DNA from: an uncultured Odoribacter sp.
GTDB taxonomy: Bacteria > Bacteroidota > Bacteroidia > Bacteroidales > Marinifilaceae
Length of the DNA: 64,000 bases
Assembly: GCA_944321165.1 (NCBI GenBank)
Contig: CALUKE010000004.1
Location: 124,001-188,000 of the forward strand
Direction of reading: 5' to 3'
The position numbers and the translations under genes were made by a program. Shown one piece after another: positions 1 to 9,359 of the stretch; positions within the stretch are counted from its first letter, which is position 1; every line of letters starts with the position of its first letter. Below the pieces are notes generated by a model. It was not told the origin of the DNA and did not search any database. It saw nothing but the letters and a program-made list of their open reading frames with translations.

Positions 1-221
1 TTTTGGGAACAGGTTGTAGCAAATGTAAAGCCACTTATCAAATAATCGAAAAAGTGATAAAAGAAAATGCGCTTGACATAACACTTACAAAAGTGGAAGA
101 CATCGTGGAAATTCTGAACTCCGGAGTCATGTCTACCCCCGCAGTTCTGGTTGACGGTAAAGTTCGAATTAAAGGTCATGTACCCAGTGAAAGTGAAATA
201 AAACAATTATTCGGTATATAA
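1..221 (+). CDS. Small thioredoxin-fold protein (redox-active disulfide type), 5' end cut by window
   Basis: Partial gene: the reading frame is open to the first base, and the TTG at position 3 is probably an internal Leu codon of the usual ILGTGCSKC start region. The visible 72 residues hold a CSKC redox motif near the N-terminus and a TPAVLVDGKV segment with the cis-proline expected of a thioredoxin fold. This matches the small (about 75-80 residue) glutaredoxin-like proteins often encoded beside ArsP-type permeases. The permease gene starts only 10 bases downstream, so the two are probably co-transcribed. A role in thiol or metal(loid) handling is inferred from the neighbours; the substrate is unknown. 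Confidence 0.85.
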   Translation, partial: LGTGCSKCKATYQIIEKVIKENALDITLTKVEDIVEILNSGVMSTPAVLVDGKVRIKGHVPSESEIKQLFGI

Positions 222-231
222 CATTTCGATT

Positions 232-1572
232 ATGGAGACAAAAAAAGAATGGAAAATCCTGTTTTGGATGATCGCTGTTTTCGCACTACTCTTTTTTATG
301 CCACTCAATAGCAAACAATTTACAACAGCTATAAATGCGACTCTTGATTTAAGCCAGTGGTATGCACAAGAACATGTAGTATTATGCCTTCTTCCAGCCT
401 TTTTCATTGCAGGAGTAATTGCTGTATTCATCAGTCAAGGCGCAGTACTCAAGTATTTCGGAGCTTGTGCAAAAAAATGGCTTTCTTATTCAGTAGCTGC
501 TATTTCCGGAAGCATTTTGGCTGTATGCTCTTGCACCATTCTTCCCTTATTTTCAAGTATCTACAAACGAGGGGCAGGATTAGGGCCGGCAATTGCATTT
601 CTTTATTCTGGACCGGCAATCAGTATCCTGTCGATCATTTTGACCACTCGAATTCTGGGAGTAGAAATGGGCTTGGCACGAATGATGGGAGCCATATTAT
701 TTTCCATCGTCATCGGTCTATTGATGTCATTTATCTTTCACAAAGAGGAAAAAGTCAAACAAGAAGAACAGATGCACATCGTTCCTCCTCCGGAAAAACG
801 TCCGATGTGGCAAACAGCATTTCATTTTTTCTCCCTGATATTGATTCTCGTCTTTGCCAACTGGGGCGCTCCGGCAGATTCTGACAAAGGGTTGTGGTAC
901 GCTATTTTTACCTATAAATGGCAAATTACAGGATTTCTTGCTCTGGTATTCTGCTGGTCCCTCATACGAATTCTAAAACTCAGCGCCCGATGGGTATGCA
1001 TCGGAGCAATAGCAACCATTCTCTCAATCGTCTTTGCGAATCACTTCATAATCCGCTCTCAATTTGTACCATTAATTCCTATGCTTGTTGGAATAACTTC
1101 ACTTTCACTCATATTATTTTTTGACAAACGGAACGAAGAAAATCATGAATGGCTTCTGTCTGCCTGGGGATTTGCCAAACAAATACTGCCGCTACTGGTC
1201 ATCGGAGTCTTAACTGCCGGATTTTTATTAGGATCAACCCATGACAATACATCTATCGCAGGCATCATTTCAAACGAATGGATCCAATGGGCCGTCGGTG
1301 GAAATTCTTTATTATCAAACTTTTTTGCCAGCTTTACGGGAGCATTCATGTACTTCGCCACCCTGACCGAAGTGCCGATCATTCAAGGTCTACTTGCTTC
1401 GGGCATGGGCAAAGGGCCTGCACTCGCATTGCTTTTGGCCGGTCCGTCGCTATCTCTGCCCAACATGTTAGTGATCCAAGGCGTCCTGGGAATGAAAAAA
1501 ACCATCGTTTACGTAGCACTCGTTATCGTCATGGCCACCTTCTCGGGATTCGTTTTTGGAAATCTCTTTTAA
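232..1572 (+). CDS. ArsP/DUF318-type permease
   Basis: A 446-residue polytopic inner-membrane protein with about ten hydrophobic segments in two similar halves. A CSCTILPLF segment lies around residues 98-106 of the first half, and a GPALALLLAGPSLSLPN segment in the second half mirrors GPAIAFLYSGPAISI in the first. This duplicated layout is typical of the permease family (DUF318/UPF0718) that includes the methylarsenite exporter ArsP and SO_0444-like metal efflux proteins. The vicinal cysteines in the first half could bind metal or arsenic, but substrate specificity cannot be read from the sequence. It sits between two thioredoxin-fold genes with gaps of 10 and 15 bases, as one apparent operon. 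Confidence 0.8.
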   Translation: METKKEWKILFWMIAVFALLFFMPLNSKQFTTAINATLDLSQWYAQEHVVLCLLPAFFIAGVIAVFISQGAVLKYFGACAKKWLSYSVAAISGSILAVCSCTILPLFSSIYKRGAGLGPAIAFLYSGPAISILSIILTTRILGVEMGLARMMGAILFSIVIGLLMSFIFHKEEKVKQEEQMHIVPPPEKRPMWQTAFHFFSLILILVFANWGAPADSDKGLWYAIFTYKWQITGFLALVFCWSLIRILKLSARWVCIGAIATILSIVFANHFIIRSQFVPLIPMLVGITSLSLILFFDKRNEENHEWLLSAWGFAKQILPLLVIGVLTAGFLLGSTHDNTSIAGIISNEWIQWAVGGNSLLSNFFASFTGAFMYFATLTEVPIIQGLLASGMGKGPALALLLAGPSLSLPNMLVIQGVLGMKKTIVYVALVIVMATFSGFVFGNLF

Positions 1573-1587
1573 ACCATTTTATATGAT

Positions 1588-2049
1588 ATGACCATGCAAA
1601 AAAACAAAACATATATTCCGATCATATTTACTATTCTGTTATTTATCACCCTGGTTGTATGCAGAGATGATCTGTTAAATTACCTATCAAAAAATCAAAT
1701 ATCCCGAATGACTGAAAACAAAAAACAAGCCATAAATGATTCCATAATACAGTTGTACAATTATCAAAACAATAAACAGAACTTCGATTACACCTTTCTT
1801 GAGTTCGGATCCACCGGATGTCATAGCTGTCGTCAAATGGAACAAGTTATGGAAATCATCAGAGCAAGGTATCCGGGCAAAGTAAATGTCGTATTCATCC
1901 ATGTTGCTGAAAAAGAAAATCAGGAGATGGTAAATTATTACGGCATTGCAACCATTCCGACTCAGATTTTATTGAACAAAAACGGCAAGGAATACTTCCG
2001 GCATCACGGTTACATTTCGGCAGACGAACTGTCCAAACACTTCGAATAA
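1588..2049 (+). CDS. Membrane-anchored thioredoxin-family protein
   Basis: A 153-residue protein with one N-terminal hydrophobic segment (about residues 8-25) that works as a membrane anchor or uncleaved signal, followed by a thioredoxin fold. The active site is CHSC in TGCHSCRQME, instead of the usual CGPC, and the cis-proline loop reads ATIPTQ. The fold probably faces the periplasm. It is the third gene of the operon with the permease and the small CSKC protein. A second in-frame ATG lies two codons in, at 1594. The unusual CxxC dipeptide suggests a dedicated partner rather than general thioredoxin activity; that is inference. Confidence 0.8.
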   Translation: MTMQKNKTYIPIIFTILLFITLVVCRDDLLNYLSKNQISRMTENKKQAINDSIIQLYNYQNNKQNFDYTFLEFGSTGCHSCRQMEQVMEIIRARYPGKVNVVFIHVAEKENQEMVNYYGIATIPTQILLNKNGKEYFRHHGYISADELSKHFE

Positions 2050-2138
2050 AACAGATCATACAAATCATTCCGGACATGACCGAAGCGTTATAAATAGAGA
2101 AAATCATTTAAATATGTGAGATAATCTGGTAAAAATAG

Positions 2139-2146
2139 TATATTTG
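2139..2146 (+). promoter_or_regulatory. Bacteroidetes-type -7 element upstream of rnhB
   Basis: TATATTTG matches the Bacteroidetes -7 consensus TAnnTTTG; no clear -33 TTTG is present. Transcription would begin near 2153, downstream of the ATG at 2144, which supports ATG 2183 as the true rnhB start. Confidence 0.5.
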
Positions 2147-2182
2147 CTATACTTCAAACGAAGGGATACCATTTTATTGTTT

Positions 2183-2782
2183 ATGTTAGAGTTAAAATAT
2201 GATTACAATTGCATAGAGGCCGGATGCGACGAAGCCGGAAGAGGTTGTCTGGCAGGTCCAGTATTCGCCGCAGCCGTCATTCTTCCGGACGATTTCTCAA
2301 ATGATCTTTTGAACGACTCAAAACAGCTCAGTGAAAAACAACGGACTCAACTACGCCCTGTCATAGAGCGGGAAGCGATTGCCTGGGCAGTAGCCAGTGT
2401 CGACAATCACGAAATCGACAAAATCAATATTCTGAATGCCTCCATTCTGGCCATGCACCGAGCGATCGATCAATTGCAGGTCCGACCGGAACAATTACTG
2501 ATCGACGGAAACCGGTTCAAACCATACAAACAAATTCCTCATCACTGTATCGTCAAAGGTGACGGGAAATACATGTCCATCGCCGCAGCTTCCATTTTAG
2601 CCAAAACACACCGGGATGAGTACATGGAAAAATTACACGAACGCTTCCCGTGGTACAACTGGAAAAAAAACAAAGGCTACCCGACCCGGGAGCACCGGAA
2701 AGGGATAGAAGAGGCCGGTATCAGTGAATTTCACCGTACCAGCTTCACCCTTTTGGACTCACAATTAAAAATTCAATTCTAA
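2183..2782 (+). CDS. rnhB: Ribonuclease HII
   Basis: A 199-residue RNase HII that cleaves the RNA strand of RNA-DNA hybrids and single ribonucleotides in DNA. The hallmark motif [13 protein letters not shown] near residues 13-25 carries the catalytic Asp and Glu. Later conserved acidic segments are LIDGN and the [12 protein letters not shown] block. The start at 2183 (MLELKYDY) is preferred over an in-frame ATG at 2144, because family members begin just before the DEAGRG motif and because a promoter element at 2139-2146 would put the transcription start after 2144. It follows the thioredoxin operon by 133 bases and appears to be transcribed separately. Confidence 0.95.
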   Translation: MLELKYDYNCIEAGCDEAGRGCLAGPVFAAAVILPDDFSNDLLNDSKQLSEKQRTQLRPVIEREAIAWAVASVDNHEIDKINILNASILAMHRAIDQLQVRPEQLLIDGNRFKPYKQIPHHCIVKGDGKYMSIAAASILAKTHRDEYMEKLHERFPWYNWKKNKGYPTREHRKGIEEAGISEFHRTSFTLLDSQLKIQF

Positions 2783-2827
2783 AATAAGTACTATTTTACT
2801 ATTTGATTTTCATTTAATTTTTTCACA

Positions 2828-4330
2828 ATGGCTTTTATCAATTCTATACTAAGTTTTTTCAACCAAAAACGTCTCGCCCAGATTGAGTTTTTCAAGAGCA
2901 ATCCGATAAAAGTACAACGAGACATGCTACAGGAATTATTAAGCGCCGCCGTCGACACGGAATACGGTCAGCAATATCATTTCCATTCCATTTTAACCGC
3001 CGAACAATACCGGGAACGATTGCCTATCGTCCATTATGAAGACATCCAGCAACAGATCGCCCGGATCATGAACGGAGAAAACAATGTATTATGGCCGGAA
3101 GAGATCAAATGGTTTGCCAAGTCTTCCGGAACCACCAATGCCAAAAGCAAATTCATTCCTGTCAGTCCCACCGTATTGGAAGACTGTCATTTCAGAGGGG
3201 GAAAAGATGTGATCGCCATATTCAACAAACTTTATCCCAACTCTCAGGTTTTCAGTGGAAAGACATTAGCACTGGGAGGTAGCAGTGAAGTCAGCAAAAC
3301 CAACAGCCAATGCCAGTACGGAGATCTGTCTGCCATCCTTATTTCAAACACCCCCTTCTGGGCCAACATGATGAAAACCCCGGATTCATCGATTATGCTG
3401 ATGAGTAACTGGGAAGAAAAAATCGAAAAAATCTGTGAGACAACCATCAAAGAAGATGTCCGCTGTCTGGCCGGAGTCCCCTCCTGGTTTCTGACCGTCA
3501 TTCATAAAATCCTGGAAAAAACAGGAAAAAGCAATCTCCACGAAGTATGGCCCAACCTGGAATTGTTCATTCACGGAGGTATTAGCTTTACACCTTACCG
3601 GGAACAGTACAAACGCCTGCTTCCCGATCCCAAAATGAAATACATGGAGACTTACAATGCCTCGGAAGGTTTTTTCGGCCTGCAGGATGATCCCAATGAC
3701 TCCTCTATGCTGCTTATGTTGGATTATGGTATCTATTATGAATTCATGCCTACCAGCGAACTGGGGAAAACTCATCCCAAAACTCTATTGCTGGAAGAAG
3801 TCGAAACAGGAGTCAATTATGCATTGATCATCTCTACCAGCGGAGGTTTATGGCGATATATAATCGGAGATACCATCCAGTTCACATCGACTCGCCCCTA
3901 CAAATTTAAGATCACAGGTCGGACAAAACTGTTTATCAATGCTTTCGGAGAAGAAGTTATCATCGACAATGCGACCGAAGCACTGAAACATGCCTGCGCC
4001 CAAACCGGTGCCGACGTCTATGAATTCACTGCCGCCCCGATATTTATGGAAGAAGGGAAAAAAGGTGCCCATGAATGGTTGATCGAATTCAATACTCCCC
4101 CCAGCGATCCGGAACGTTTTGCAGATATCCTCGACAGCGAACTTCAAAAACTGAATTCCGACTATGAAGCCAAACGTCTGCTCTCCTTGGAACGCCTGCG
4201 TCTGCATATCGCACGCCCCGGACTTTTCAACGAATGGCTGAAAGAAAAAGGGAAATTAGGCGGTCAACACAAAGTGCCGCGTCTGTGGAACGACCGGACA
4301 CACATCGACGAACTATTAAAAATGAAGTAA
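2828..4330 (+). CDS. GH3 auxin-responsive promoter family protein (acyl-adenylate/thioester-forming)
   Basis: A 500-residue protein of the GH3 family, related to plant GH3 acyl-acid amido synthetases of the ANL adenylating superfamily. The P-loop-like adenylation motif is visible as KSSGTTNAKSKFIPVS near residues 98-113. Other family blocks follow: TYNASEGFFG around residue 277, and GLWRYIIGDTIQF further on. Bacteroidetes commonly encode one such protein, and its physiological acid and acceptor are not known to me. It lies 45 bases after rnhB. The gene ends in a hairpin shared with the convergent glutamine synthetase gene. Confidence 0.9.
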   Translation: MAFINSILSFFNQKRLAQIEFFKSNPIKVQRDMLQELLSAAVDTEYGQQYHFHSILTAEQYRERLPIVHYEDIQQQIARIMNGENNVLWPEEIKWFAKSSGTTNAKSKFIPVSPTVLEDCHFRGGKDVIAIFNKLYPNSQVFSGKTLALGGSSEVSKTNSQCQYGDLSAILISNTPFWANMMKTPDSSIMLMSNWEEKIEKICETTIKEDVRCLAGVPSWFLTVIHKILEKTGKSNLHEVWPNLELFIHGGISFTPYREQYKRLLPDPKMKYMETYNASEGFFGLQDDPNDSSMLLMLDYGIYYEFMPTSELGKTHPKTLLLEEVETGVNYALIISTSGGLWRYIIGDTIQFTSTRPYKFKITGRTKLFINAFGEEVIIDNATEALKHACAQTGADVYEFTAAPIFMEEGKKGAHEWLIEFNTPPSDPERFADILDSELQKLNSDYEAKRLLSLERLRLHIARPGLFNEWLKEKGKLGGQHKVPRLWNDRTHIDELLKMK

Positions 4331-4351
4331 ACAGACAGCAGCCGTCTAAAA

Positions 4352-4388
4352 GGTCAAACTCCCCCCGAACAACGAGAGGAGTTTGATC
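4352..4388. terminator. Hairpin between convergent GH3-family gene and glnN
   Basis: Inverted arms GGTCAAACTCC (4352-4362) and GGAGTTTGATC (4378-4388) pair over 11 positions with one G-T wobble. The hairpin lies between two convergent genes. There is no strong T-run on the plus strand, so termination strength is uncertain. Confidence 0.55.
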
Positions 4389-4410
4389 ATTGCAAAACAT
4401 ATCACCACTT

Positions 4411-6597
4411 TTACTTGAAAAACAGCAATTCCCGATATTTCGGCAAAGGCCAAATTTCATCATCGACCAACAATTCCAACTTATCGATATGATAACGGAT
4501 CTTATCCAGATAAGGAAGTACGGTCTCCGAATAGACCTGAGCCCGCTCGACTTCATTCTCGATGGTATTGTTCGCCACCTTCCGGGCCTCTGTCATCTCA
4601 TCCACCATGGTCCGGATTTCCTTGATATGTGAAGAAATCTCCTTGATTGCTTTCAGTTGTACCTCTCCAACCTCATCATATACATCCGGCAAAATCTCTT
4701 TCAAGCCCTTCACGTTCTCGATCAGGGTATTCTGATAAGTTATGGCAGTCGGAATAATGTGATTTAAAGCCAAATCACCCAACACACGCGATTCAATCTG
4801 CAATTTTTTCAGATAAGTCTCATTCTTGATCTCAAAACGGGCTTCCAGCTCCCGTTCCGTAAAAATACCGTTTTTCACAAACAGCCGCTTGGCTTTTGGA
4901 GAAAGATAAGCCTTCAACGCCCCCACACAATCGCTGTTGACAGAAAGTCCGCGCCGACGGGCCTCATCTCGCCATTCCTGGCTGTATCCGTTCCCTTCAA
5001 AGCGAATCTTCTTACAGGCAATGATGTATTTTCTCAAAATCTGAAAAATTGCTTCATCTTTTTTTACACCCTTATCAATCAAATAATCGACCTCTTTCTT
5101 AAAGGCTATCAGCTGTTCTGCCACCGCAGCATTCAATACAATCATGGCGGCCCCACAATTGGCGGAAGCTCCGACAGCCCTGAATTCAAAACGATTTCCG
5201 GTAAATGCAAAAGGAGATGTCCGGTTGCGGTCGGTATTATCCCGCATAATCTCCGGAATCTTGCCGACATTCAATTTCAATTCCGTCTTCTCATCGGGAC
5301 TCATTTTCTTACTGCTCACCTTCTGTTCGATCTCATCCAGAATAGAATCCAACTGCTGTCCCAAAAATACCGACATAATCACGGGTGGAGCTTCATCTCC
5401 GCCCAGACGCCGTTCATTTCCGAGCGAAACGATACAGGCTTTGAACAAGGCCTCCTGTTCCAATACCGCCCGTGTCGTCGCCACCAGAAACACCAGAAAC
5501 TGCATATTCGATTTGGGATTCTTCCCCGGCGACAGCAAATTCACTCCGGTATCTGTCAATAACGACCAATTATTATGTTTTCCCGACCCGTTGATCCCCT
5601 TATAAGGTTTTTCATGCAACAAAACCCGGAAACGATGGTGCTTGGCCACCCTTTTCATGGTCGACATCAGCAACTGATTATGATCAACCGATAAATTAGC
5701 CTCTTCAAAGATCGGCGCCAACTCAAATTGATTGGGAGCACATTCATTGTGACGGGTTTTAGCCGGAATTCCCAATCGATGACACTCATATTCCAATTCA
5801 TCCATAAAAGCATTCACCCGCTCGGGAATGGCTCCGAAATAATGATCTTCCAACTGTTGATCCTTGGCCGCCGAATGTCCCATCAAAGTACGACCGCACA
5901 ATTTCAAATCAGGCCGGGCATTGAAAAGAGCCTCATCCACCAAAAAATATTCCTGTTCCCAACCCAAAGTTGCAATTACTTTCTCAACATCCTTGTCAAA
6001 ATACTGACAGATACCGACAGCGGCTTTGTCTATCAAGGCCAAAGCCTTCAACATCGGCGTCTTGTAATCCAGTGCTTCTCCGGTATAGGCAACGAAAACC
6101 GTCGGTATACACAAGGTATTGTGATTGATAAAGGCGGGAGATCCCGGGTCCCAGGCCGTATATCCACGTGCTTCAAAAGTATTCCGAATACCTCCATTAG
6201 GAAAACTCGAAGCATCCGGTTCCTGCTGCACCAACATCCGTCCGTCAAAAGCCTCAATAATACTGCCATTTTTTTGCAAATCGATAAAACCGTCATGCTT
6301 TTCTGCAGTAGCTCCATTCAAAGGATGGAACCAATGGGTATAATGGGTCGCCCCTTTTTCTACGGCCCAAGCCTTCATCGCCGCAGCAACCTGGTCCGCT
6401 AACCCCCGGTCGATCGTTCCACCTTCCGACATGATTTTTTCCAATTTCTTAAAAGCCTCGATAGACAAATACTGCCGCATTTTATCGATGGTAAGTACAT
6501 CACATCCGAAAATTTCCGATACCCGAGGAGGCTTGGGCAAAACCAAAGGCTTCCGGTCGGCTAATTCTTTTAAAGCTGAGAATCTGATTTTCGCCAT
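4411..6597 (-). CDS. glnN: Glutamine synthetase type III
   Basis: A 728-residue glutamine synthetase of the large type III family found in Bacteroidetes and cyanobacteria. It makes glutamine from glutamate, ammonia and ATP as the main ammonium-assimilation step. An N-terminal type III extension precedes the catalytic core. Visible core motifs include LGWEQEYFLVDEA, NGSGKHNNWSLLTD and the RTSPFAFTGNRFEFRAVGAS block containing substrate and metal ligands. The C-terminal roughly 130 residues are helical and family-specific. It is monocistronic, facing the GH3-family gene, with a candidate promoter at 6642-6649. Confidence 0.96.
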   Translation of the reverse strand: MAKIRFSALKELADRKPLVLPKPPRVSEIFGCDVLTIDKMRQYLSIEAFKKLEKIMSEGGTIDRGLADQVAAAMKAWAVEKGATHYTHWFHPLNGATAEKHDGFIDLQKNGSIIEAFDGRMLVQQEPDASSFPNGGIRNTFEARGYTAWDPGSPAFINHNTLCIPTVFVAYTGEALDYKTPMLKALALIDKAAVGICQYFDKDVEKVIATLGWEQEYFLVDEALFNARPDLKLCGRTLMGHSAAKDQQLEDHYFGAIPERVNAFMDELEYECHRLGIPAKTRHNECAPNQFELAPIFEEANLSVDHNQLLMSTMKRVAKHHRFRVLLHEKPYKGINGSGKHNNWSLLTDTGVNLLSPGKNPKSNMQFLVFLVATTRAVLEQEALFKACIVSLGNERRLGGDEAPPVIMSVFLGQQLDSILDEIEQKVSSKKMSPDEKTELKLNVGKIPEIMRDNTDRNRTSPFAFTGNRFEFRAVGASANCGAAMIVLNAAVAEQLIAFKKEVDYLIDKGVKKDEAIFQILRKYIIACKKIRFEGNGYSQEWRDEARRRGLSVNSDCVGALKAYLSPKAKRLFVKNGIFTERELEARFEIKNETYLKKLQIESRVLGDLALNHIIPTAITYQNTLIENVKGLKEILPDVYDEVGEVQLKAIKEISSHIKEIRTMVDEMTEARKVANNTIENEVERAQVYSETVLPYLDKIRYHIDKLELLVDDEIWPLPKYRELLFFK

Positions 6598-6641
6598 AAC
6601 AAATGTTTAAAATGAATATTCTATGGACACAAAAGCAAAGG

Positions 6642-6649
6642 CAAATGTA
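6642..6649 (-). promoter_or_regulatory. Candidate -7 element for glnN
   Basis: The plus strand reads CAAATGTA, so the minus strand reads TACATTTG, matching TAnnTTTG. It lies about 45 bases upstream of the glnN ATG. No convincing -33 TTTG is seen. Confidence 0.4.
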
Positions 6650-6822
6650 TAAAATTTTAGATAAAAAACAGATACACCCCCTATTTTTTATACATAAATA
6701 GACAAAAATATGATTATATTCTATCAATACCCCAATTTTACAAGCACCACATGCAAAAATTCATATATTTTCAATTTTCCACTTTATTTTTCAAATCATG
6801 CCGAATTTTCAGGAGTTCTATA

Positions 6823-6830
6823 TATCTTTG
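6823..6830 (+). promoter_or_regulatory. Candidate -7 element for the pyridoxamine kinase gene
   Basis: TATCTTTG matches TAnnTTTG. Transcription would begin near 6837, just before the ATG at 6846 and after the upstream in-frame ATG at 6798. The 6846 start is therefore favoured, with a very short leader. Confidence 0.5.
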
Positions 6831-6845
6831 TTTCAAAGTATCCAT

Positions 6846-7706
6846 ATGAAAAAAATTGCCGCAATACACGACTTATCCGGTTATGGGCGGGCATCTCTGA
6901 CCGTTGCCATTCCCATTCTTTCTTACATGGGCTATCAGGTCTGCCCATTGCCGACAGCCATTCTGTCCGCCCATAGTGAATATAAAAATTTCCGCAGCTA
7001 TGATCTGACAGCCCAAATGCAGGGGATCATTGATCATTGGAAAGAATTAGCGTTGCATTTCGATGCTTTGTATTCTGGATATCTGGCATCAGAGGAACAA
7101 ATAAACATTGTCTCCCGTTTCTTCGACGATTTCAGTCAGACAGACAACTTTATCCTGGTCGACCCGGTACTGGGAGACCACGGTCAACTGTATCCGGGCA
7201 TGGATGTTCGGATGATTGCCAGCATGCGTGAACTATGTAAAAAAGCAAATGTCATCACGCCCAATCTAACCGAAGCGGCTTTTTTATTAGGCGAGTCTCC
7301 CACTCCTCTTCCAAGCCCAGCAGAAACCATTCGCTGGTGTAAAGCCCTCAGCGAATCTGGACCCGAATACGTCATCATCACCTCAGCTCCCTCCGGCAAT
7401 GGAAAAAAAATTGCCACGATTGCCCACAACCGGAACGACGGACGGACCTGGCGGGTATGCAGCGATTACATTGCAGCCAGTTATCCGGGCACAGGCGATG
7501 CATTTGCCAGCGTCATCACCGGTAGTCTGTTAAATGGCGACAGCTTACCGGAAGCACTCGAAAGAGCTGTACATTTCATCAACATGGGCATCAAAGCAAC
7601 TTTCGGCTATGATCACAATCCCTTGGATGGCATGAATCAGGAAAAAGTCCTGCACTACCTGAATGAGTCCCTGCCTTATTTCACCTACGAACTGATTCCG
7701 GAATGA
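6846..7706 (+). CDS. Pyridoxal/pyridoxamine kinase (PfkB-like)
   Basis: A 286-residue kinase of the PdxY/PdxK ribokinase-like family, which phosphorylates pyridoxal or pyridoxamine in B6 salvage. It begins MKKIAAIHDLSGYGRASLT, typical of the family. The DPVLGDHGQLY block and the C-terminal GTGDAFASVITGSLL anion-hole motif with its catalytic Asp are present. The start at 6846 is chosen over 6798 because the upstream 16 residues are not family-like and a promoter element overlaps them. The stop overlaps the next gene's start by 4 bases, so translation of the HAD phosphatase is probably coupled. Confidence 0.9.
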   Translation: MKKIAAIHDLSGYGRASLTVAIPILSYMGYQVCPLPTAILSAHSEYKNFRSYDLTAQMQGIIDHWKELALHFDALYSGYLASEEQINIVSRFFDDFSQTDNFILVDPVLGDHGQLYPGMDVRMIASMRELCKKANVITPNLTEAAFLLGESPTPLPSPAETIRWCKALSESGPEYVIITSAPSGNGKKIATIAHNRNDGRTWRVCSDYIAASYPGTGDAFASVITGSLLNGDSLPEALERAVHFINMGIKATFGYDHNPLDGMNQEKVLHYLNESLPYFTYELIPE

Positions 7707-8521
7707 TACAAGCCCTGATCAGCGATTTGGACGGAACCCTGCTTCCGCGAGGAGGCAGTATCAGCACCGCTACCCTGAAAGCGTTTCAAAAAGCCGGGGA
7801 AAAAGGTTGCTTGCGGATCATCGCCACCGGTCGGAATCTTTATTCCGCCCGTCAGATACTTTCTGCCGACTTCCCAATCGATTATTTAATTTTCTCCTCC
7901 GGAGCCGGTGTCTTTCGCTGGCACGACCAGCAACTGCTATCCGCCCATCATCTCAACCCGGCCGAAACCCGGGAAATTGCCGCCTATCTGTGGAATTACA
8001 ATATCAATTTTACCATTCAAAAGGAAATTCCCGACAACCATCATTTTTACTATACCGATCTCTATCCGGTACATCCGGATTATCAAAAGAGGATTGCAAC
8101 CTATCAACCTTTCGGTCAATTGATCGAAAGACCGGAAGAAATTCAGAGCAATGCCACCCAATTCGTCATGATTTTAGATGCCAAACAATTATATTTACTG
8201 GAAAAAATACGCCAGGATTTAAAGCGTTTTTCCGTGGTACGTTCCACCTCTCCCATCGACAACCGGGCCATCTGGCTGGAAATTTTTGCCCCTGGCATCA
8301 ACAAGGGCAACACTTGTCAAGCACTTCTAAACCATCTGCACCTCCGCCTGACAGAGACGGCCGGCCTGGGCAACGATTACAACGATGTCGATTTCCTAGA
8401 CATTTGTGCCGAAGCCTATCTGGTCGCCAATGCTCCCCAACGCCTGAAACCTTACTATAAATCCGTTGCCTCGGACCGAGACAACGGATTCAGTGAGTTT
8501 GTTTCTCTTATCTTGGATTAA
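7703..8521 (+). CDS. HAD-superfamily Cof-type sugar/cofactor phosphatase
   Basis: A 272-residue Cof/IIB-subfamily HAD hydrolase. Motif I is [10 protein letters not shown] with the nucleophilic Asp, and motif IV is [14 protein letters not shown]2-type cap domain lies between them. The family dephosphorylates small phosphorylated metabolites, including sugar phosphates, FMN and pyridoxal phosphate. Translational coupling to the pyridoxamine kinase gene makes pyridoxal 5'-phosphate turnover an attractive but unproven role. The 3' end overlaps the convergent pyrF by 4 bases. Confidence 0.88.
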   Translation: MIQALISDLDGTLLPRGGSISTATLKAFQKAGEKGCLRIIATGRNLYSARQILSADFPIDYLIFSSGAGVFRWHDQQLLSAHHLNPAETREIAAYLWNYNINFTIQKEIPDNHHFYYTDLYPVHPDYQKRIATYQPFGQLIERPEEIQSNATQFVMILDAKQLYLLEKIRQDLKRFSVVRSTSPIDNRAIWLEIFAPGINKGNTCQALLNHLHLRLTETAGLGNDYNDVDFLDICAEAYLVANAPQRLKPYYKSVASDRDNGFSEFVSLILD

Positions 8522-9345
8522 ATGATTCCCTTTGCCTGTAGCAAACGCTCCATATCCTTCTGCAACTTATAAGCCTCTTCCCGAGCCCGAACCGCAAAAT
8601 TTTCTGTCCGATCGGCAAAAATAATTCCCCGGGACGAATTGACGATCAAACCACAATGAGCATTCATACCGTACTTCGCCACCTCTTCCAGACTTCCGCC
8701 CTGAGCACCGACCCCGGGCACCAGCAGGAAATGATCCGGAATCAAACGGCGGATACCTTCCAGCATCTCCGCCTTGGTCGCTCCCACCACATACATCATG
8801 TTCCGGGCATCTCCCCATTCCTGGGATTTCTCGAGTACTTTTTCATAAAGCTTCATGCCATCACTCTCAAAAAACTGGAAGTCAAAGGCTCCCTTATTGG
8901 AGGTCAATGCCAACAAGATCACCCATTTCCCTTCATATTGCAAAAAAGGCGTCACAGAATCTTCTCCCATATAGGGTGCGACTGTAATCGAATCGAAAGC
9001 CAAAGTTTCCAGAAAAGCCTTCGCATACATCTGGGAAGTGTTTCCGATATCTCCCCGTTTGGCATCCGCAATCGTAAAAATCGTCGGATAGTGGGTCCGA
9101 ATATACGCCACTGTTTTCTCCAGACTTTTCCATCCAGCAACTCCCCGACTCTCATAAAAAGCGATGTTCGGCTTATAGGCGATAGCCACCTCCGCCGTAG
9201 CATCGATGATTGCTTTGTTAAACTCAAACACCGGATCTTCCAAAGACAGCAAATGCTGGGGTATTTTGGCTATATCCGAGTCCAAACCGACACAAAGGAA
9301 AGATTTTTTCTGCTTTATCTGTTCAAAAAGTTCAGTATAATTCAT
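8518..9345 (-). CDS. pyrF: Orotidine-5'-phosphate decarboxylase
   Basis: A 275-residue type 2 OMP decarboxylase, which makes UMP in the last step of de novo pyrimidine synthesis. The start region [13 protein letters not shown] and the catalytic [18 protein letters not shown] motif with the Asp/Lys pair are clear. The phosphate-binding region reads [10 protein letters not shown], and an [11 protein letters not shown] segment follows. It lies 14 bases downstream of prfA on the same strand and is likely co-transcribed. Confidence 0.96.
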   Translation of the reverse strand: MNYTELFEQIKQKKSFLCVGLDSDIAKIPQHLLSLEDPVFEFNKAIIDATAEVAIAYKPNIAFYESRGVAGWKSLEKTVAYIRTHYPTIFTIADAKRGDIGNTSQMYAKAFLETLAFDSITVAPYMGEDSVTPFLQYEGKWVILLALTSNKGAFDFQFFESDGMKLYEKVLEKSQEWGDARNMMYVVGATKAEMLEGIRRLIPDHFLLVPGVGAQGGSLEEVAKYGMNAHCGLIVNSSRGIIFADRTENFAVRAREEAYKLQKDMERLLQAKGII

Positions 9346-9359
9346 AATGTATTCTGTTT

